Source: Phanerodontia chrysosporium (lineage: Eukaryota > Basidiomycota > Agaricomycetes > Polyporales > Phanerochaetaceae). From it: a stretch of 64,000 bases of DNA. Below the pieces are notes generated by a model. The model did no database searches, was not told where the DNA came from, and was given only the letters and a program-made list of their open reading frames with translations. Made by a program: the position numbers and the translations under genes. Where the stretch lies: NCBI GenBank assembly GCA_001910725.1, contig MJGA01000020.1, positions 62,001-126,000 of the forward strand, written 5' to 3'. Every line of letters starts with the position of its first letter. Position 1 is the stretch's first letter. Shown here one piece after another: positions 20,744-32,341 of this stretch.

Positions 20744-23351
20744 TCAGAGTTTCCCGTATGCAATCTTCCCATCGACGACCGTCGCCTGCACCCTAGCCTT
20801 CAGGATATCCTCGGCAGGGCCCGCCTCGTCAACGAAATCGCGGTCAAACACGACGTAGTCCGCCTTTTTGCCGCGCACGAGCGACCCGAGGCGGTGCTCC
20901 GCGAAGGACGCGTACGCGGCGTCGAGCGTCATGCCCTTGAGGGCCTGCGCACGCGTGAGGCGCTCCTGGGGGTACCTGCGAGCGCGTGAGCGGACCACAA
21001 AGGCGCAAGGCAAGGGGAGGCGCACCAGCCGTCTGTGCCGTGTGGGCTGTTCCCGTGCACGTCGAGACGAGTCACGGCGGCGTAGAAGCCAAGAAGTGGA
21101 TTGATGCCTGTGCCCGCGTTGGATATGAGAACGAAGGACAAGTGAGCATGGTGGGCACACCTTCCACTGGGAAGTCAGAACCAAGGGGAGGACGTGTTGA
21201 GGCGAGGCTCTACAGAGGCGTTCATATTTTTCTCAGAGATGGTCAAGTTATTTCGTACTGTAGAAGTGTTTGGTATGCATATGCGCCCTTGATGCGTTTG
21301 GGTCCCTGAACGCTTTCGGTGAGCAATACGCAAAGATAAAGACGCTGTGGGCACCCACCAATCGCGTCTCTGCGTACCACATATCGCTCGTCCTACAGGC
21401 CTAGCGTTGAGAAACATTCAGGATCAGGGAGTTTGTGGATGTACTTACGCATGTGTAGGCTGCACGCTAGCGATTACTGCGCCCAAAGCAGTCAGCGCAA
21501 TACTGCTACTCTGCAAGCTCGCTACTCACTCCCAAGCGCGCCCATCCTGTCGAGGTCTTCGGGGCGCATGATCTGCGCATGTTCAATACGCGGGCGGCGG
21601 CGTGCAGCGACTGAATGCAGGCTCTCGCCCGTCTTCGCGCTTTCCGCGGCGAGGATGCGCTCAAAAATGTCGAGCACGACCTTGTTGGCACGGTCGCCGA
21701 TGCAATGGATGTTCTACCACCAATTAACACATAAGTTGGAGCGCAGGCATGAGTGGCGTGCAAAAGGAAAAGCAGACGCACAATGCCCCATCCGTCGTCC
21801 CAGAATTTCTGCACGAAATCGTCGAGGCTCTCGGCAGAGATGCGCATGATGCCCTTCGTGTCGGGCTTGTCCGAGTACGGCTCCAGCAATGCCGCGCCCC
21901 ATGACCCCAGGGCACCGTCGGTAAACAATTTGATGCTCTTGACGTTGAGGCGTTCCTGGCTTCCGTAGTCCTCGAGCTTCGGGATCTGACCGCCCCAGTA
22001 CGAGGTATTCTCCGAGTTCCCCATAGCGTACACACGAATCTGGACATATCATGCAGCGTGGAGGCGCACTCAGACTAACGTGACTTACGGGAAGCCGCCT
22101 TCGTCTGCAAAGCTAACACGAGATCAGACCTCTCCATGGTCGTCAACTGCTGCGCAACCTACTTTGCGAAAGCCTCAATGTACCCGGAAGTGCAGCAGCG
22201 TCATGAACGCTCGTCAGGCCAACGCTCAGGACGTCTTCCACAGCCTTCTCGAGGTAGCTCTCAATTTGTGACGTCGTCCAAGGTGGTGACGCGACGAGGG
22301 CCATTGCGTTGTCGACGAAGACACCTGCAGAGCAGTCTTAAATGTGAGGTACGTGACAACTGTTTCCGCGTAGACACGTCACCTGTAGGGTTGCCGGCGC
22401 CGTCCCGAAGGATCTCGCCGCCTTTGATTTCGCCGTCGGAAGGCCAGCGCTGCTCCGGGAGCTGTTCACGAGTAAGCTCAAGTGCGCGAGGAGATACCCA
22501 GAGGCGTGGCCGTCAACGCGGGACAGGTATATAGGACGTCCTGCGAGTGACTCGCGCGACGCGAGATGGGCCTGGGCGAGCACAGGTGATTGTCAGCAGT
22601 GGGGAACAGTTTTCCAATATTTGGTACTCACGGCGGTCGGAAACTCACCAGACCAGTCCTTCCAGCGCGTTTGGTCCCAGCCGAAGCCGCCAATCCACTC
22701 TGAGGGCAATATGTCCGGGTGGTCTCGGACGTACGCTTCCAGGATGTCAAGTACCTCCTCGAGAGACTGGGCGGTATCAAGAGGCAGGCCTGCTTTGAAC
22801 CCGTACTGAACTAGGTGAGCGTGCGCGTCGGCAAGTCCGGGAACAATGATGCTTCCTGGCTTCGTCTCAAGGACCGTGAGTGCTTTCTTCGCCTTAGGCT
22901 CGCCGCCGTAAAACTTGTTCACCAGCTCGAGTTGGTACTCGTCCCAGACATGCATAATTTCCTCTATCATGTGTCTTCAGTGGACACTTCTCCTCAGAGT
23001 TGATGCATAGCACTTACCCTTGGTTCCTGTAGCGAGGATCTCATCCTTACGGACGAGAATACAGTCGACAGTCGGCCGCTTGTCGTCTACCGTGTAGACT
23101 TTCCCGTCAACGTTGCACAAGCCGTAGGACTCTGGCAGCTGGGTAGTTCCGACATCCTCCTTTGCGGCTGGGCTACTCGTGAAGAGGTATGAGACGCCAG
23201 CGAGAGTGACAGCAGCGAGGACCCATATGAGATAGCCCCGCGGAGTTGTGGGAGGTTTTGGTGCCGTTGTCCTGTCTGCTGCCGCATCTGAAGACTGCTG
23301 AGCACCCTTTTCAGGGCTTGTCTGCTTCACATTCATCCTTCGCCTGGACAT
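20744..23351 (-). CDS. Membrane-anchored metal-dependent amidohydrolase (YtcJ-like, Amidohydro_3)
   Basis: The minus-strand start is taken at 23351 ([12 protein letters not shown]). An earlier in-frame ATG at 23444 gives a basic extension without clear support. Residues about 38-58 form a transmembrane anchor ([18 protein letters not shown]). Metal-site and family motifs follow: [17 protein letters not shown] (HxH), [52 protein letters not shown], and the C-terminal [12 protein letters not shown]. Such enzymes hydrolyse N-formyl or amide substrates; the true substrate is unknown. Several short introns are evident. After SRVDGHAS the frame shifts by one base (about 22500-22503) compared with the conserved continuation, most simply a missing base. 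It is a metabolic gene with no obvious link to the neighbouring PARPs. Confidence 0.8.
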
Positions 23352-23416
23352 CCGCGTGCGCGTCGGCAGCAGAAGAGGCGCTTCGGGAGAGCACCATCGC
23401 CACGTAGCAAGCGCCG

Positions 23417-23434
23417 GGCGCATCAGGCGCATCA
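23417..23434. repeat. Two direct copies of GGCGCATCA upstream of the amidohydrolase
   Basis: A perfect doublet, 66 bases upstream of the chosen amidohydrolase start. In the direction of that gene it reads TGATGCGCC twice. The position would suit a transcription-factor site, but the earlier in-frame ATG at 23444 would place it inside the coding sequence. Confidence 0.5.
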
Positions 23435-23971
23435 CTGCTGTCATCGCCGCTCGACTTCGTGTTTCTCTTCTGTTCCGCTAACGCAACAGCACCTACCAGT
23501 GTCCGCAGGCAAGTCTCAAATGTGATGAATATGAAGAATAATAGTGACAGTGCAGGCTATAACTCCTGATCTATCGCTGCGAAGCTCGTCTGTGGGTCAA
23601 TATTCAATCTCTACACGTAGCATGACACACTATATTAAGATTCTGCCAACGATTGTCAGCACTTTGCACTGACCAGACCTCATGTCGAGAGATACGAGTA
23701 TGCGCGACGACAGCTAATAGACTTGTAGGTTAGTATTCAGGAACCCGCTCGCGAAAATCGTCGCTCGGAGGACGAGGACTTTACCTAGCTTGTTGACCTC
23801 CATGCGGGAAGTCACAGGTGGCGAACCGTTGTCAATATTACAACCTAGGCACCAGCATTATATTTTCTTACGGATCTCCGTTCTCCTATCGGTGCGCTGC
23901 GTGCTTGCCTTCGTGACTCCACTTGGCCTTCGCTTTGCTGTTTTTGCACGCGCTAACGGTTAGGCGTAGAC

Positions 23972-23979
23972 TATATATA
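23972..23979 (+). promoter_or_regulatory. TATA-box-like element
   Basis: TATATATA about 110 bases upstream of the ATG at 24090, a typical distance for a fungal promoter. Confidence 0.35.
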
Positions 23980-24089
23980 GCGAGCGGGCCTCCTCTATGG
24001 AGCTCATTGCCCCTGAGCTGTACGCCCTCGCTCTAGTAAATTTCAGTCTCTCGAAACTCTTCCACAGTCCTTCTATAGCATATCGCGAA

Positions 24090-24193
24090 ATGCGCTTCGC
24101 TGTGTACGCCTTCGCCTTCTTGCCTTCTCTCTCGCGACCGCGGTAACAGGTGCTCCGTTTGCTGCTGCAGGTGGTGCGCTACGGCAGCAATAA
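24090..24193 (+). pseudogene. Remnant of a small secreted peptide gene (tentative)
   Basis: The ATG at 24090 follows a TATA element and begins MRFAVYAFAF. A one-base shift then leads into LAFSLATAVTGAPFAAAGG, together resembling a signal peptide with a signal-peptidase site. A stop follows at 24191-24193. The frame break and short length argue for a decayed gene or a missed base; chance resemblance is also possible. Confidence 0.25.
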
Positions 24194-24685
24194 GAATGAT
24201 TCGTACGCGGCTGATCATGTTGTGGTCGTCTATAGCTATTGCGCCGCTTGCAGCCAGAGACCCAAACTCTGGCATTGTTGCAAGACTCGCGGTCGATGGT
24301 ATACATCAATCATGTTTGCTGCACATTGACCCTAATCGTAACTCTCTGGCAGTTGAAGCTCGCGGTTGCCATAGCATAGCTTGCACAGACTGAGCCGAGA
24401 ATGGCAATCGGAGGCTTGGGATCCTAACAGTGCCAAACAAACATACGCGTGGAAACGAGGGTCGACGTCTAGCAGTAACTCCTAACTCAGCGTAGCACGA
24501 ATATGATGCCTACAATGTCGGAATGCTAGCTCATAACGCCTCGCAAACTTTCCAGTTTCCGAGAGTCTGGCGGTCCGTGAATGATAGTGACTGATGCAGC
24601 AAATAACAACAACGACATGCGAGGGTATATGTGACAATGCAAAGCAGACGCAGAGATGTGAGGAAACACCGATGCGGTGACCGGC

Positions 24686-27188
24686 TCATAAATACACAGC
24701 GCTCTCCAGCCCCGCCTTGCTCACGCGCCGCATCGGCTGCAACGTCGTCTCGTCGACGGGCGCGCGACGCGCATGGCGATATCGGCCCTCGGCGTCCTTG
24801 ATCTCGAGCTCCTGCTGCGAATCACCGAGCTGCGCGACGTCGTGCAGCGTCGGGACCAGTGGAAGCGAATGTTGCGCCGAGAACGCTGGCGGCAGGCTCT
24901 CGCGCAGGTGCTGCGGTCGCCGGCCGCCGAGCGCCACCGAGTAGTTGCCCGAGGTCGTCGCGCCGCCGCCGTGCACCGCCGCGTCGCTCTCCGTCTCCGT
25001 CGGCGTCATCTTCACAACGCCGACCGACTTCCCGCCGAGCTCCTGCTCCTCGAACGTCATCAGCTCCGATACGAAGCCGATGTTGGGCGAGATGCCCTTC
25101 CGCCGCTCGAGGACGAAGGTGTATGCGCGCGATAGCGTCCAGTGGTTGGCATGGATGAGGTACGCCATCACTGCCGTGACAGACCGAGACTTTCCAGCCT
25201 TGCAATGGACATATGTTGGCGCGGAATGCAGACGCGCGTCATCTTCAGGCGTAGATTAGCAGAATATCAGGACGTGCAGGCTGCGCACTCACCGAGGAAC
25301 TTGCAGACCTCCCGGACGCCACGCGTGATGTTGTCTTCTTCGACCGTGTCACGCATCGGTATATGCACGTAGCGCTCGAAGCGCTCGCGCAGGCGCAGGC
25401 CGTGGTCGTCATCGCATTCGGCCGCAATGTTGATGATGCGCTTGACACCGTTGGCAAGCAACATCTCGACATGCTCCTCCGACGTTAGCTCTGGACCAAG
25501 AAAGAGGAAGTTTGGCAAGATCGTCGACACCGAGAACTCGGGAAAGGCTCTTCCGTTGTAGGCGGCTGGTCGAGATCCGGACGTGCAGTGGCAGGCGATC
25601 GTGGTAATGGGGTATGCGCTGAGCGTGGTGTCAGCGACTGCCCGAAAGACGGCGAAGAAGGCGACATGAGGTCGCGCGAAGGGTTCGGTGGAGATAGGAG
25701 CGCAGATGGCGGCGGTGGCGAGTGGTTGGAATGTACAAGATTGAGATGTGAAGGCGAACGGGAGCGGGTCTTCCTGCTTGCACCGCTAGGGGCAGCGAGG
25801 GTATTGGATTTATGCCCTGTTGGAACCTGCAACTTGGGCAATGGCGTCGTTCGTTCCGTGTCGATACGACGAAGAGTGGGTATGCTCGGCCGGCGAGGCG
25901 GTTGCGGACGAGAGAAGACAGTGGCGGAGGGTGCGGGCGAAGGACTCGAATAATCGTCGAGGATGTTCCACGAGTTGATAGCGGCAGGCATGAGGGGTTG
26001 TGGAGATGGTACAGGTTGCTCCACCTCTGGCAACCTCTTTGAGCGCGAGGCAATGACCGTATCCAGCTGCGCGAGCCCCGATGCAGGTGCGGACTTTTTC
26101 GAGGAGACGGCAGTGCTCGAGGACAAAGTTGGGGCGGAACTCAGCTCCGGTACAGCATCTGACGGATCAATGGCCCCTGTGTCCGACACCATCTGCTCAG
26201 ACAGGTACGGATGTTTGCGTGCTGCGGCAAAGCCACCTTCGAGGTAGTCCACACTGCCATGGGCCAAGAGCGGTGCGATGAGTTCCATGACCGCCCAAGC
26301 GGTCGCTTGGTGGTTACTCCGATCTTTCTGCAGCATAATCTCGTCATACACGATCACGTCCCCATCCCAGTCATGGCCAGCCATCAGATTATCCCAGACT
26401 CGCATGCTCTCCTCCGTAGTGATGTACTGGCGTAGCACTTCCAGTGTCTGAAATGCGTTTGCTGGCTTCCGTGAACGGCGTAGGATAAGAGATGGAATCG
26501 CAAGATTTACGCTTTGCGGGAGATGTTGCCGCGTGAACGCCGCGACTGGCCGGGTGTCAATAAGCAGTGGGCGGGTGGGTGTCGACAGTCTGGCAAGGAG
26601 AAGAGCAGGACTAACACCCTGTCCGGATGCGACAGGTTTCGCTGGCGGCTGCATCTGCATTTGGAGGACTTGGGCATCGAGGGATGTATGACGAGAATGG
26701 TACAGTGCGCTAACGGGTGTAGCACCGAACTCGGTGAGCGGGGTGAAGTACGCACTGGCGGGACTGAAGGCAGAGTCAGGACTCGGTGTACGTTGGCGTG
26801 CAACATCGGCAGCAGACTCGGGCGGTGAGTCTGAGGACTGTGAGGAGGACGCGGCAAGCTCTGGAGTGTGTTCGCTACGTGTAGAGCCGGACGCTGAGCG
26901 GATGGGACGTAATCGAAGGTTCTTGTGTACGCTTCGTCGCAGTTGTTCCAAAAGAGCAAGATCTTTTGATAGGTCATCAGAGATAGCGTCGTTTGTGTCT
27001 ACTGAGCCCATGGCGAATGCATCTGGGGACCCTGACGAGCTCGACGCGGGGGAAGACGACCTAGATCGTTCTTCAACGTGGGCGTTTTCCACTGGTTCCT
27101 CCACTGGAGTCGGCAATTCTATGACAGTCCTGGCAGGTGGCCGCTGCCCAATCTGCAGGGAAAGGGCGGGAGGACGTTTGGGGTGCAT
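24686..27188 (-). CDS. Rhodanese plus dual-specificity phosphatase, MAP-kinase phosphatase (Msg5-like)
   Basis: The start is the ATG at 27188 (MHPKRPPALSLQIGQ); the open frame upstream of it is probably 5' UTR. Residues 1-190 are Ser/Pro-rich and disordered. A rhodanese-like domain begins near 195 (TRPLLIDTRPVAAFTRQHL; DGDVIVYDE). A second disordered stretch follows, then a 47-nt GTCGCC...CTCAG intron that restores frame. The phosphatase domain has FSVSTILPNFLFLGPEL, VKRIINIAAECDDDHGL and YVHIPMRDT, and after another intron the catalytic loop VHCKAGKSRSVTAVMAYLIH (HCxxGxSR). The KAG signature and N-terminal rhodanese are those of MAPK phosphatases, so it probably down-regulates mating, cell-integrity or stress MAPK signalling. 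It shares a 431-bp divergent promoter with the Def1-like gene. Confidence 0.88.
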
Positions 27189-27619
27189 TGTGAGGGCACT
27201 GAGGCTGTTCCGAAAGTGAATGACCACAAGGATGAATGAGCTTGCAGGAATAAATAGAGCTAGAAATCTGGGGAAGAAAAGGGTGACAAAGTGAGCAGGC
27301 GAATCAGACCAGCAGTCGTCGAGAGCCTCAGGCGGTGTGTTCAAGAGCAAGGAGGGACAAAGACATGAGCGTAGGGACGAGGATTTGGGTGACAACCTCG
27401 GGGAGAGGAGTTAGATAAACGAGCACCGGCCGGAAGTAAGCTGGGCCGGCCGGAAGGGTAAGTAATCTGGGGTAACGGCCGGCGGTTTGTTATGTCTCGG
27501 GCCGAAGGCGGTAAGACAGAGCTAGTGACGCCACGAAAGAGGATTTCCAAACTCAGCTTGCTCCTTCCACCGTCAAACTCGTTTTGCACCCCTCAGCAAA
27601 AACACGAGTTCCGTCCAGA
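27189..27619. promoter_or_regulatory. Divergent promoter region, MAPK phosphatase and Def1-like gene
   Basis: 431 bases between head-to-head starts. It contains several GGCCGG palindromes clustered at 27427-27482 (CACCGGCCGGAAG, GGGCCGGCCGGAAG, CGGCCGGCGG), possible binding sites for a GC-box or zinc-cluster factor. No TATA box is seen. Confidence 0.4.
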
Positions 27620-30600
27620 ATGTACAATTCGTCCACGTACCGCAGGGCCCCGGCCGCTGCAGAGGCAGCTCCTGAAAAGTTCCGCAGCCAGACACAGCAA
27701 CTACAAGAGATGTTCCCGACATGGTCAAACGAAGGTGAATATTGTGTCGTGAGGGCATGCGACCACTCGTCCTGACATCTCACGCGGGTCTACCAAGATA
27801 TCCAGTCGGTCCTGATTGATGTGAATGGGGACATCGAGCTTGCGGTAATCAGAATCAGCGAAGGCAAGTATCGCTCTTTTTCGCAGACGTCACTGGCTCT
27901 CAACACGTAGCACACGCAGGCCATGCCGAGCAGTGGGGCGCGGTCCACCGCAAGAAGGACAAGAAGTCGTCCGCCAGCGTGCCTCAGTCACAGTCCAAGG
28001 AACACGCGGCCAAGCAAGAGCGTGGCGACTTCCGCGGTGGCAGGGGCGGTCGTGGTGGAAGGGGCGGTCCTGGACGGGGTGGTGCTGCACGTGGTGCATT
28101 CGCTCGGGGCGGACACCAAGAGACCAATGGCCGCCACGCCAAGCCTGGACCCAGCAAGAGCGGCGACGCTGCTGTCCAGAAGCCAGCAGAAGATGTTCCG
28201 GCAGGCGACTCTGCTGCTGCCGATGTCAACGGAGCTAAGCCGGTACAGGACGCTCCCGCCGCTGAGCCCGTCTCAGAGAACACAAGCACGCCTGCTACAT
28301 GGGGAGGAGACACGGCTGCTAATGGCTCCGTTGCTCCTGCTCCTGCCCCCGCTCCTGCTCCCCCCTCCCAACCTTCACATCCTACTGTGAAGTCGACGAA
28401 GACACCTGCCACGTCTAAGCTCTCTTGGGCACAAATCGCCAAGTATGTCTTGACGGCATCCAGATTAATTGGTATTGACCATGTCCCGGTGCACTAGACC
28501 TCAAGAAAAGCCTGCACCCCCTCCTGCACCCGTTCCCGCTCCTCCGGCACCGGCTCCAGTAGCCGCACCTGCCCCTCCCTCTCCTGAAGCCCAACCGTCA
28601 CCATCCCAACCTGCCCCTGCCCCAGAGCCAGCACAACCAGAGCCTCAGCCTGAAGCTGCTGCGCAAGGCTGGGAGGAGCCGACCACCGTGCAAGCGCCTA
28701 CTTGGGATGACGAGCCAGCAGGGAAGCCCACTGAGCCTGCAACGCAGGAGGAGCCGAAAGAGAAGGAAGAAGAGGTCTCGCCTGCGCCTGCTCCAGAGCC
28801 CGAAGTTCCTTCTGCACTTCCAGCACAGGTTCAGCAGCCTTCCGCGAAGCAGGAACCTGTGCAGGCGCCAGCTCCCGTCAAGCCTGCTACTCCCGCTCAG
28901 CACGCAAGGCCGACATCTGCCGCACACAGGCACAAGTTCAAGCCAGACCAAGCTGTCATCATGCCTAGTGGCAGCTTCGGCACACCTCTCGAGAAGGTCG
29001 GTATGCAGTTTGGTAGCTTGAGCTTGGGCGGAGACGATCTTGACGCGACGTGAGTCTTAGTCTTTCGCATACGCCCACATCACTAACATTCCTTCATAGC
29101 CCAGAGGTTGCTGCGGAGCCAACAACGGCGCGTGCAGCGGAGCCTACCCCTGCTCCGGAGCCCGCCCCGGCTCAGCCCGCTCAGCCATCTGCCGCCGCTA
29201 CGCCAGCCCAGCCCCAAGAGTCTGCCCCTGCTGCGACTACACCGCCTGCTCAGACTTCGATCAACGGTGGTCTCTTCCAGCAAGGCATTCCTCAACAGGC
29301 CCAACAGCAGCCTGCTCAGGTCTCTCCTCCTGCCCAGATCCCATCCACCACCCAACACCAAGCCCCATCTGGTCTGCAGACCTCACTGTCGCAGCCTGCT
29401 CTCCCTGCTCAAGTGTCCGCTCAGCCACAATCTTCTGCTTCTGCTTCGAACATCTCGTCGTTCTCGCACAACATCCCCGCTGCCCCGCCGGCGCTCCCGT
29501 CACAGCAGCACCCCAGCAGCCCGCTCAGTCCCAGGGTCTTCTGTCGCAACAGCAGCAGCAACACCAGCAGTACTCTCAGCACAGCTTGCCCAGCCATCTC
29601 GACCAAAGCCACGCCGCGAGCCAGTCGCCGCACGTAGCACCTGTGCCTCAGCAAAGCATCGGAGGTCACTCCTCCTACTTCCGCCAGCAGGAGCCGCCAT
29701 ACTTCCACACAGCAACCCCGCCCGTCTCTGCCTCGCAAAGCCAGGATGGACCCTACGGCTCCTTCGGTCAGCTGTCTGGTCAGCTCGGCCACCAGAACCA
29801 GGGCTCGCATCTCGGCGGCTTCAGCGGAGGTGACTACCCATACGGAGAGAACCAGAGGGTATGTTTCAGTCGTTGGTTGTAATGTTTCAGTTTTCAGCTA
29901 ATCTACTCTCACCCAGAACTTCTACGATTCCTACTCTGCACCGACCGGGTTCGGCAACCGCAACATGCTCCACGAAGACATCAAGGGCCTTCCTGCAGGA
30001 CCCCAGCAGCCCCACGGTGCTCCTGGTCTTCCGCCGTCCAACGCCCAGCCTTCGCAGCAGCTCCCCCAGTCTGGCCAGTCTGCGAACCAAGGTCAACCCG
30101 GTAGCCAAGGTCCTCAGCAGAGCTACCCTCCACCTCTCCCGTACTACTACACACCCTACCCGCAGAACCAGTACTACGGCTCCCCCTACAACTCTGGTTA
30201 CTCCGTGCCTCAGCCATTCGTCAAGTACCCAACCGTCTTCCAAGGCCCTCCTGGTCCCCAGTCCGCGCCTTCGCCCGCCGCCAAGCAGGCTCCGAGCTCG
30301 GTGCAGCCGCAGTCGCCCTACGGTCAGGGCTTGTACGGTCAACAACACTCGTCGTCGCCCTACGGCGACATTGATTATCAGCACGGACATGGCCAGGGTG
30401 TGAGCGGTCTGCCATCGAACGACTACGGCAAGCAGCTGTACGGCGGCAGCGGCCAGGGCATGCAGGGCTTCATGGGCCTCGGCCAGAGCTCCGGCCCATC
30501 GTCGGCCGCCCCTCTTGGCCAGCGCGGCAGCGGCTCCCCGGAGGCGGCGTACAAGCCGTACGGCGGAAACGCGAAGGACGTCGGCGCCGGCGTCGGCCAG

Positions 30601-30816
30601 GGCGCGCAGCAGCAGGGCGGGCGCAGCGTCCAGCAACCGCAAGGTGGCTTCTACGGCCAGCGTTTCAGCAACGCCGGACAGGGTCCGCAGGGTGCGCAGG
30701 GCCAGCAGCACCAGCCCCAGAGCCAGGCTCCCCAGGGACACCTCGGCTACCCCCAGGGCTCGTCCGACGGTAGCTTCTACTCGTACCAGCCCAGGCAGCA
30801 GGGCTACTGGCAGTGA
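27620..30816 (+). CDS. def1: CUE-domain, Gln/Pro-rich protein, RNA polymerase II degradation factor 1-like
   Basis: The start is MYNSSTYRRAPAAA at 27620. A CUE-type ubiquitin-binding motif is split by an intron: TQQLQEMFPTWSNE joined to DIQSVLIDVNGDIELAVIRI. An RGG-rich patch follows (GGRGGRGGRGGPGRGG), then long Pro/Ala-rich segments. Next is the conserved block HRHKFKPDQAVIMPSGSFG...KVGMQFGSLSLGGDDLD, and last a long Gln/Tyr/Gly-rich C-terminus ending SYQPRQQGYWQ. The order CUE, conserved KPDQxVxMP...FGSLSL block and Q-rich tail fits fungal Def1, which promotes ubiquitylation and removal of stalled RNA polymerase II. Introns lie near 27735-27801, 27870-27910, 28443-28500, 29050-29100 and 29861-29916. 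The N-terminal domain and overall design are clear; the gene symbol rests on architecture. Confidence 0.78.
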
Positions 30817-31187
30817 GCGATGCCCGCGAAGCATGGGCTCGTGCCGGGTATCACAGAAAATGAACGTCTCTCGTCATCCAGTCCCGATCCGTGCTTGATA
30901 ACTGCTCGTCTTCTTCCGTTGTCTCTGGTCGTCTCATCTTGATAGCACTTTCTCGTCTCTTCCATTTTCGTTATCTCCGCCTCTCTCCTCATCGTCTCCA
31001 GATTCAATGCATAGTAATGTATGTATATGACGTGCTACTGGCTCAATACGTCCAGGAAACAAGGTCAAAGGACGAACATCATGCAGCGCTTTGAGCCACA
31101 GTATTCAGGGTAACTTCTGCAACGGGTAGGATGGCTTCTTTCCAATTATCCAGTGCATTCTACGCTTTCAATGACGCGTTCATTATT
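30817..31187. other. 3' flank of the Def1-like gene
   Basis: Pyrimidine-rich 3' UTR-like DNA (CTCGTCTTC, TTCCGTTGTC and similar tracts) followed by AT-rich sequence. No gene. Confidence 0.4.
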
Positions 31188-31687
31188 CTACCCGGTCTTC
31201 CCGCTCACGATGTACTCGTTTGCGCAGTTGCGGCCGCAGAAGTCATGTACTACGAATGGCACTGTAGCAGCACAGGTACGTCAGAAAACGCTTTACCCCC
31301 GGGCCGTACACTTACCTCTGCTACGATCGACGTAGGCCAGCTTGGAATGACAGTTCTACGGGGCTGCGTTCTGAGCACGCACATAACGGCAGAAACGGGC
31401 TGACGACGTGCCTTGCAAACACGGATCGTCGAGACCAGCGCTGGCTGCGGCGCAAGGCCCTGAGCCTGTGCGGGAGATGTCTGCTGAGGCTGCGGCAGAA
31501 GCTGCGCCTGCGCTTGAGGCTGGGGCGTGGGGTTCTGGCTCTGCACGGGTGCAGAGGGAATCTGCGCGGGCTGCTGTGATGCGCTCTGCATGTGCCGGCG
31601 CGAGCAGAACTGCGATGTTTTGCCATAGGCATCCGTCCATGCGGGAGACGTGCAGCCCGGAAACGTGCAGAGGTTAGTGCTGGCCAT
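31188..31687 (-). pseudogene. PARP zinc-finger fragment without catalytic domain
   Basis: The minus-strand ATG at 31687 opens MASTNLCTFPGCTSPAWTD, then SQFCSRRH, the finger 1 of PARP copies A and B. A Gln/Pro-rich linker absent from the other copies follows (PQPQAQAQLLPQPQQTSP). The second half of finger 2 is recognisable near the end (HDFCGRNCANEY), after which a stop occurs at 31188. The first half of finger 2 is disrupted, finger 3 and the catalytic domain are missing, and no candidate is seen in the next 370 bases downstream. It may be a decayed PARP gene or, less likely, a short regulator carrying only the targeting finger. It lies next to the second NADAR cluster. Confidence 0.6.
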
Positions 31688-32341
31688 AGCGGCAAGTGTT
31701 GGGAGGATCGATGGTCGGTGTGCGTAGTTTATAGCACTCGACCCAGGCTCCTCCGCCTCGCGAGGATCACGAATCTAGTCTTAGGAGAGTATCATGCCTC
31801 CTGTGGAACTGATCGCGCTCCTTCGTGGATCCACAGCCTTCACCATCCATGGATATGCTATCCTGTCCAGAAGACGCGGACTGCGGTATGCATAGGTTCG
31901 ACCCTAGGAGCTGGTCCGACTCTTGCCACTCAGGAGTGGGCCAAACCCTAACCCCTTTATTGCAGCTGTTGACTTTCATAGATGACAACGGCGGGGTCAT
32001 TGCGCCACCTCTAAGGCTCTACTAGACCACCATGTTACTATTTCGTGCTCGTATACAAAGTTTTGGTAAGCAGTGGTAAGCTTTGGACTCGCTGCTTTTG
32101 TTTGGGAACATCAAGACAGAAAGTTCGCAGAGGAGAGCGCCTTTCGCGGCCTAGATACCAATAGAACCCGCCCCGGACAACCTTGCGCTATGCATGGAAG
32201 ACACGAGGACGCCCACAGAAGCTGTGTATGGCTGTTCATGAAAAGCGCGAGGGCGGTATGCGTGTTGTAAACGCGGTAGGCATGGGACCGTGGGACACAT
32301 ACGTCCATAAAGAACGGTTCGGGAGCTTGTGAACAAGAACG
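31688..32341. other. Divergent upstream region, PARP fragment and tandem NADAR gene
   Basis: About 650 bases without a recognisable gene. The last 60 bases upstream of 32342 would hold the start region of the NADAR gene; no TATA is obvious. Confidence 0.4.

Larger units (their letters stand above)
23352..24685. other. Intergenic with a possible small secreted-protein remnant
   Basis: About 1.3 kb. It holds the GGCGCATCA doublet, a TATATATA element and the broken signal-peptide-like frame listed separately. Nothing else is recognisable. Confidence 0.4.

Noticed and set aside
20381..20989. 202-codon plus-strand frame
   Set aside because: No family match, half of it is antisense to the amidohydrolase, and no promoter-like context is seen.
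29887..30834. 315-codon minus-strand open frame
   Set aside because: It is antisense to the Gln/Gly-rich end of the Def1-like gene; low-complexity GC-rich codons leave the opposite frame open by chance.
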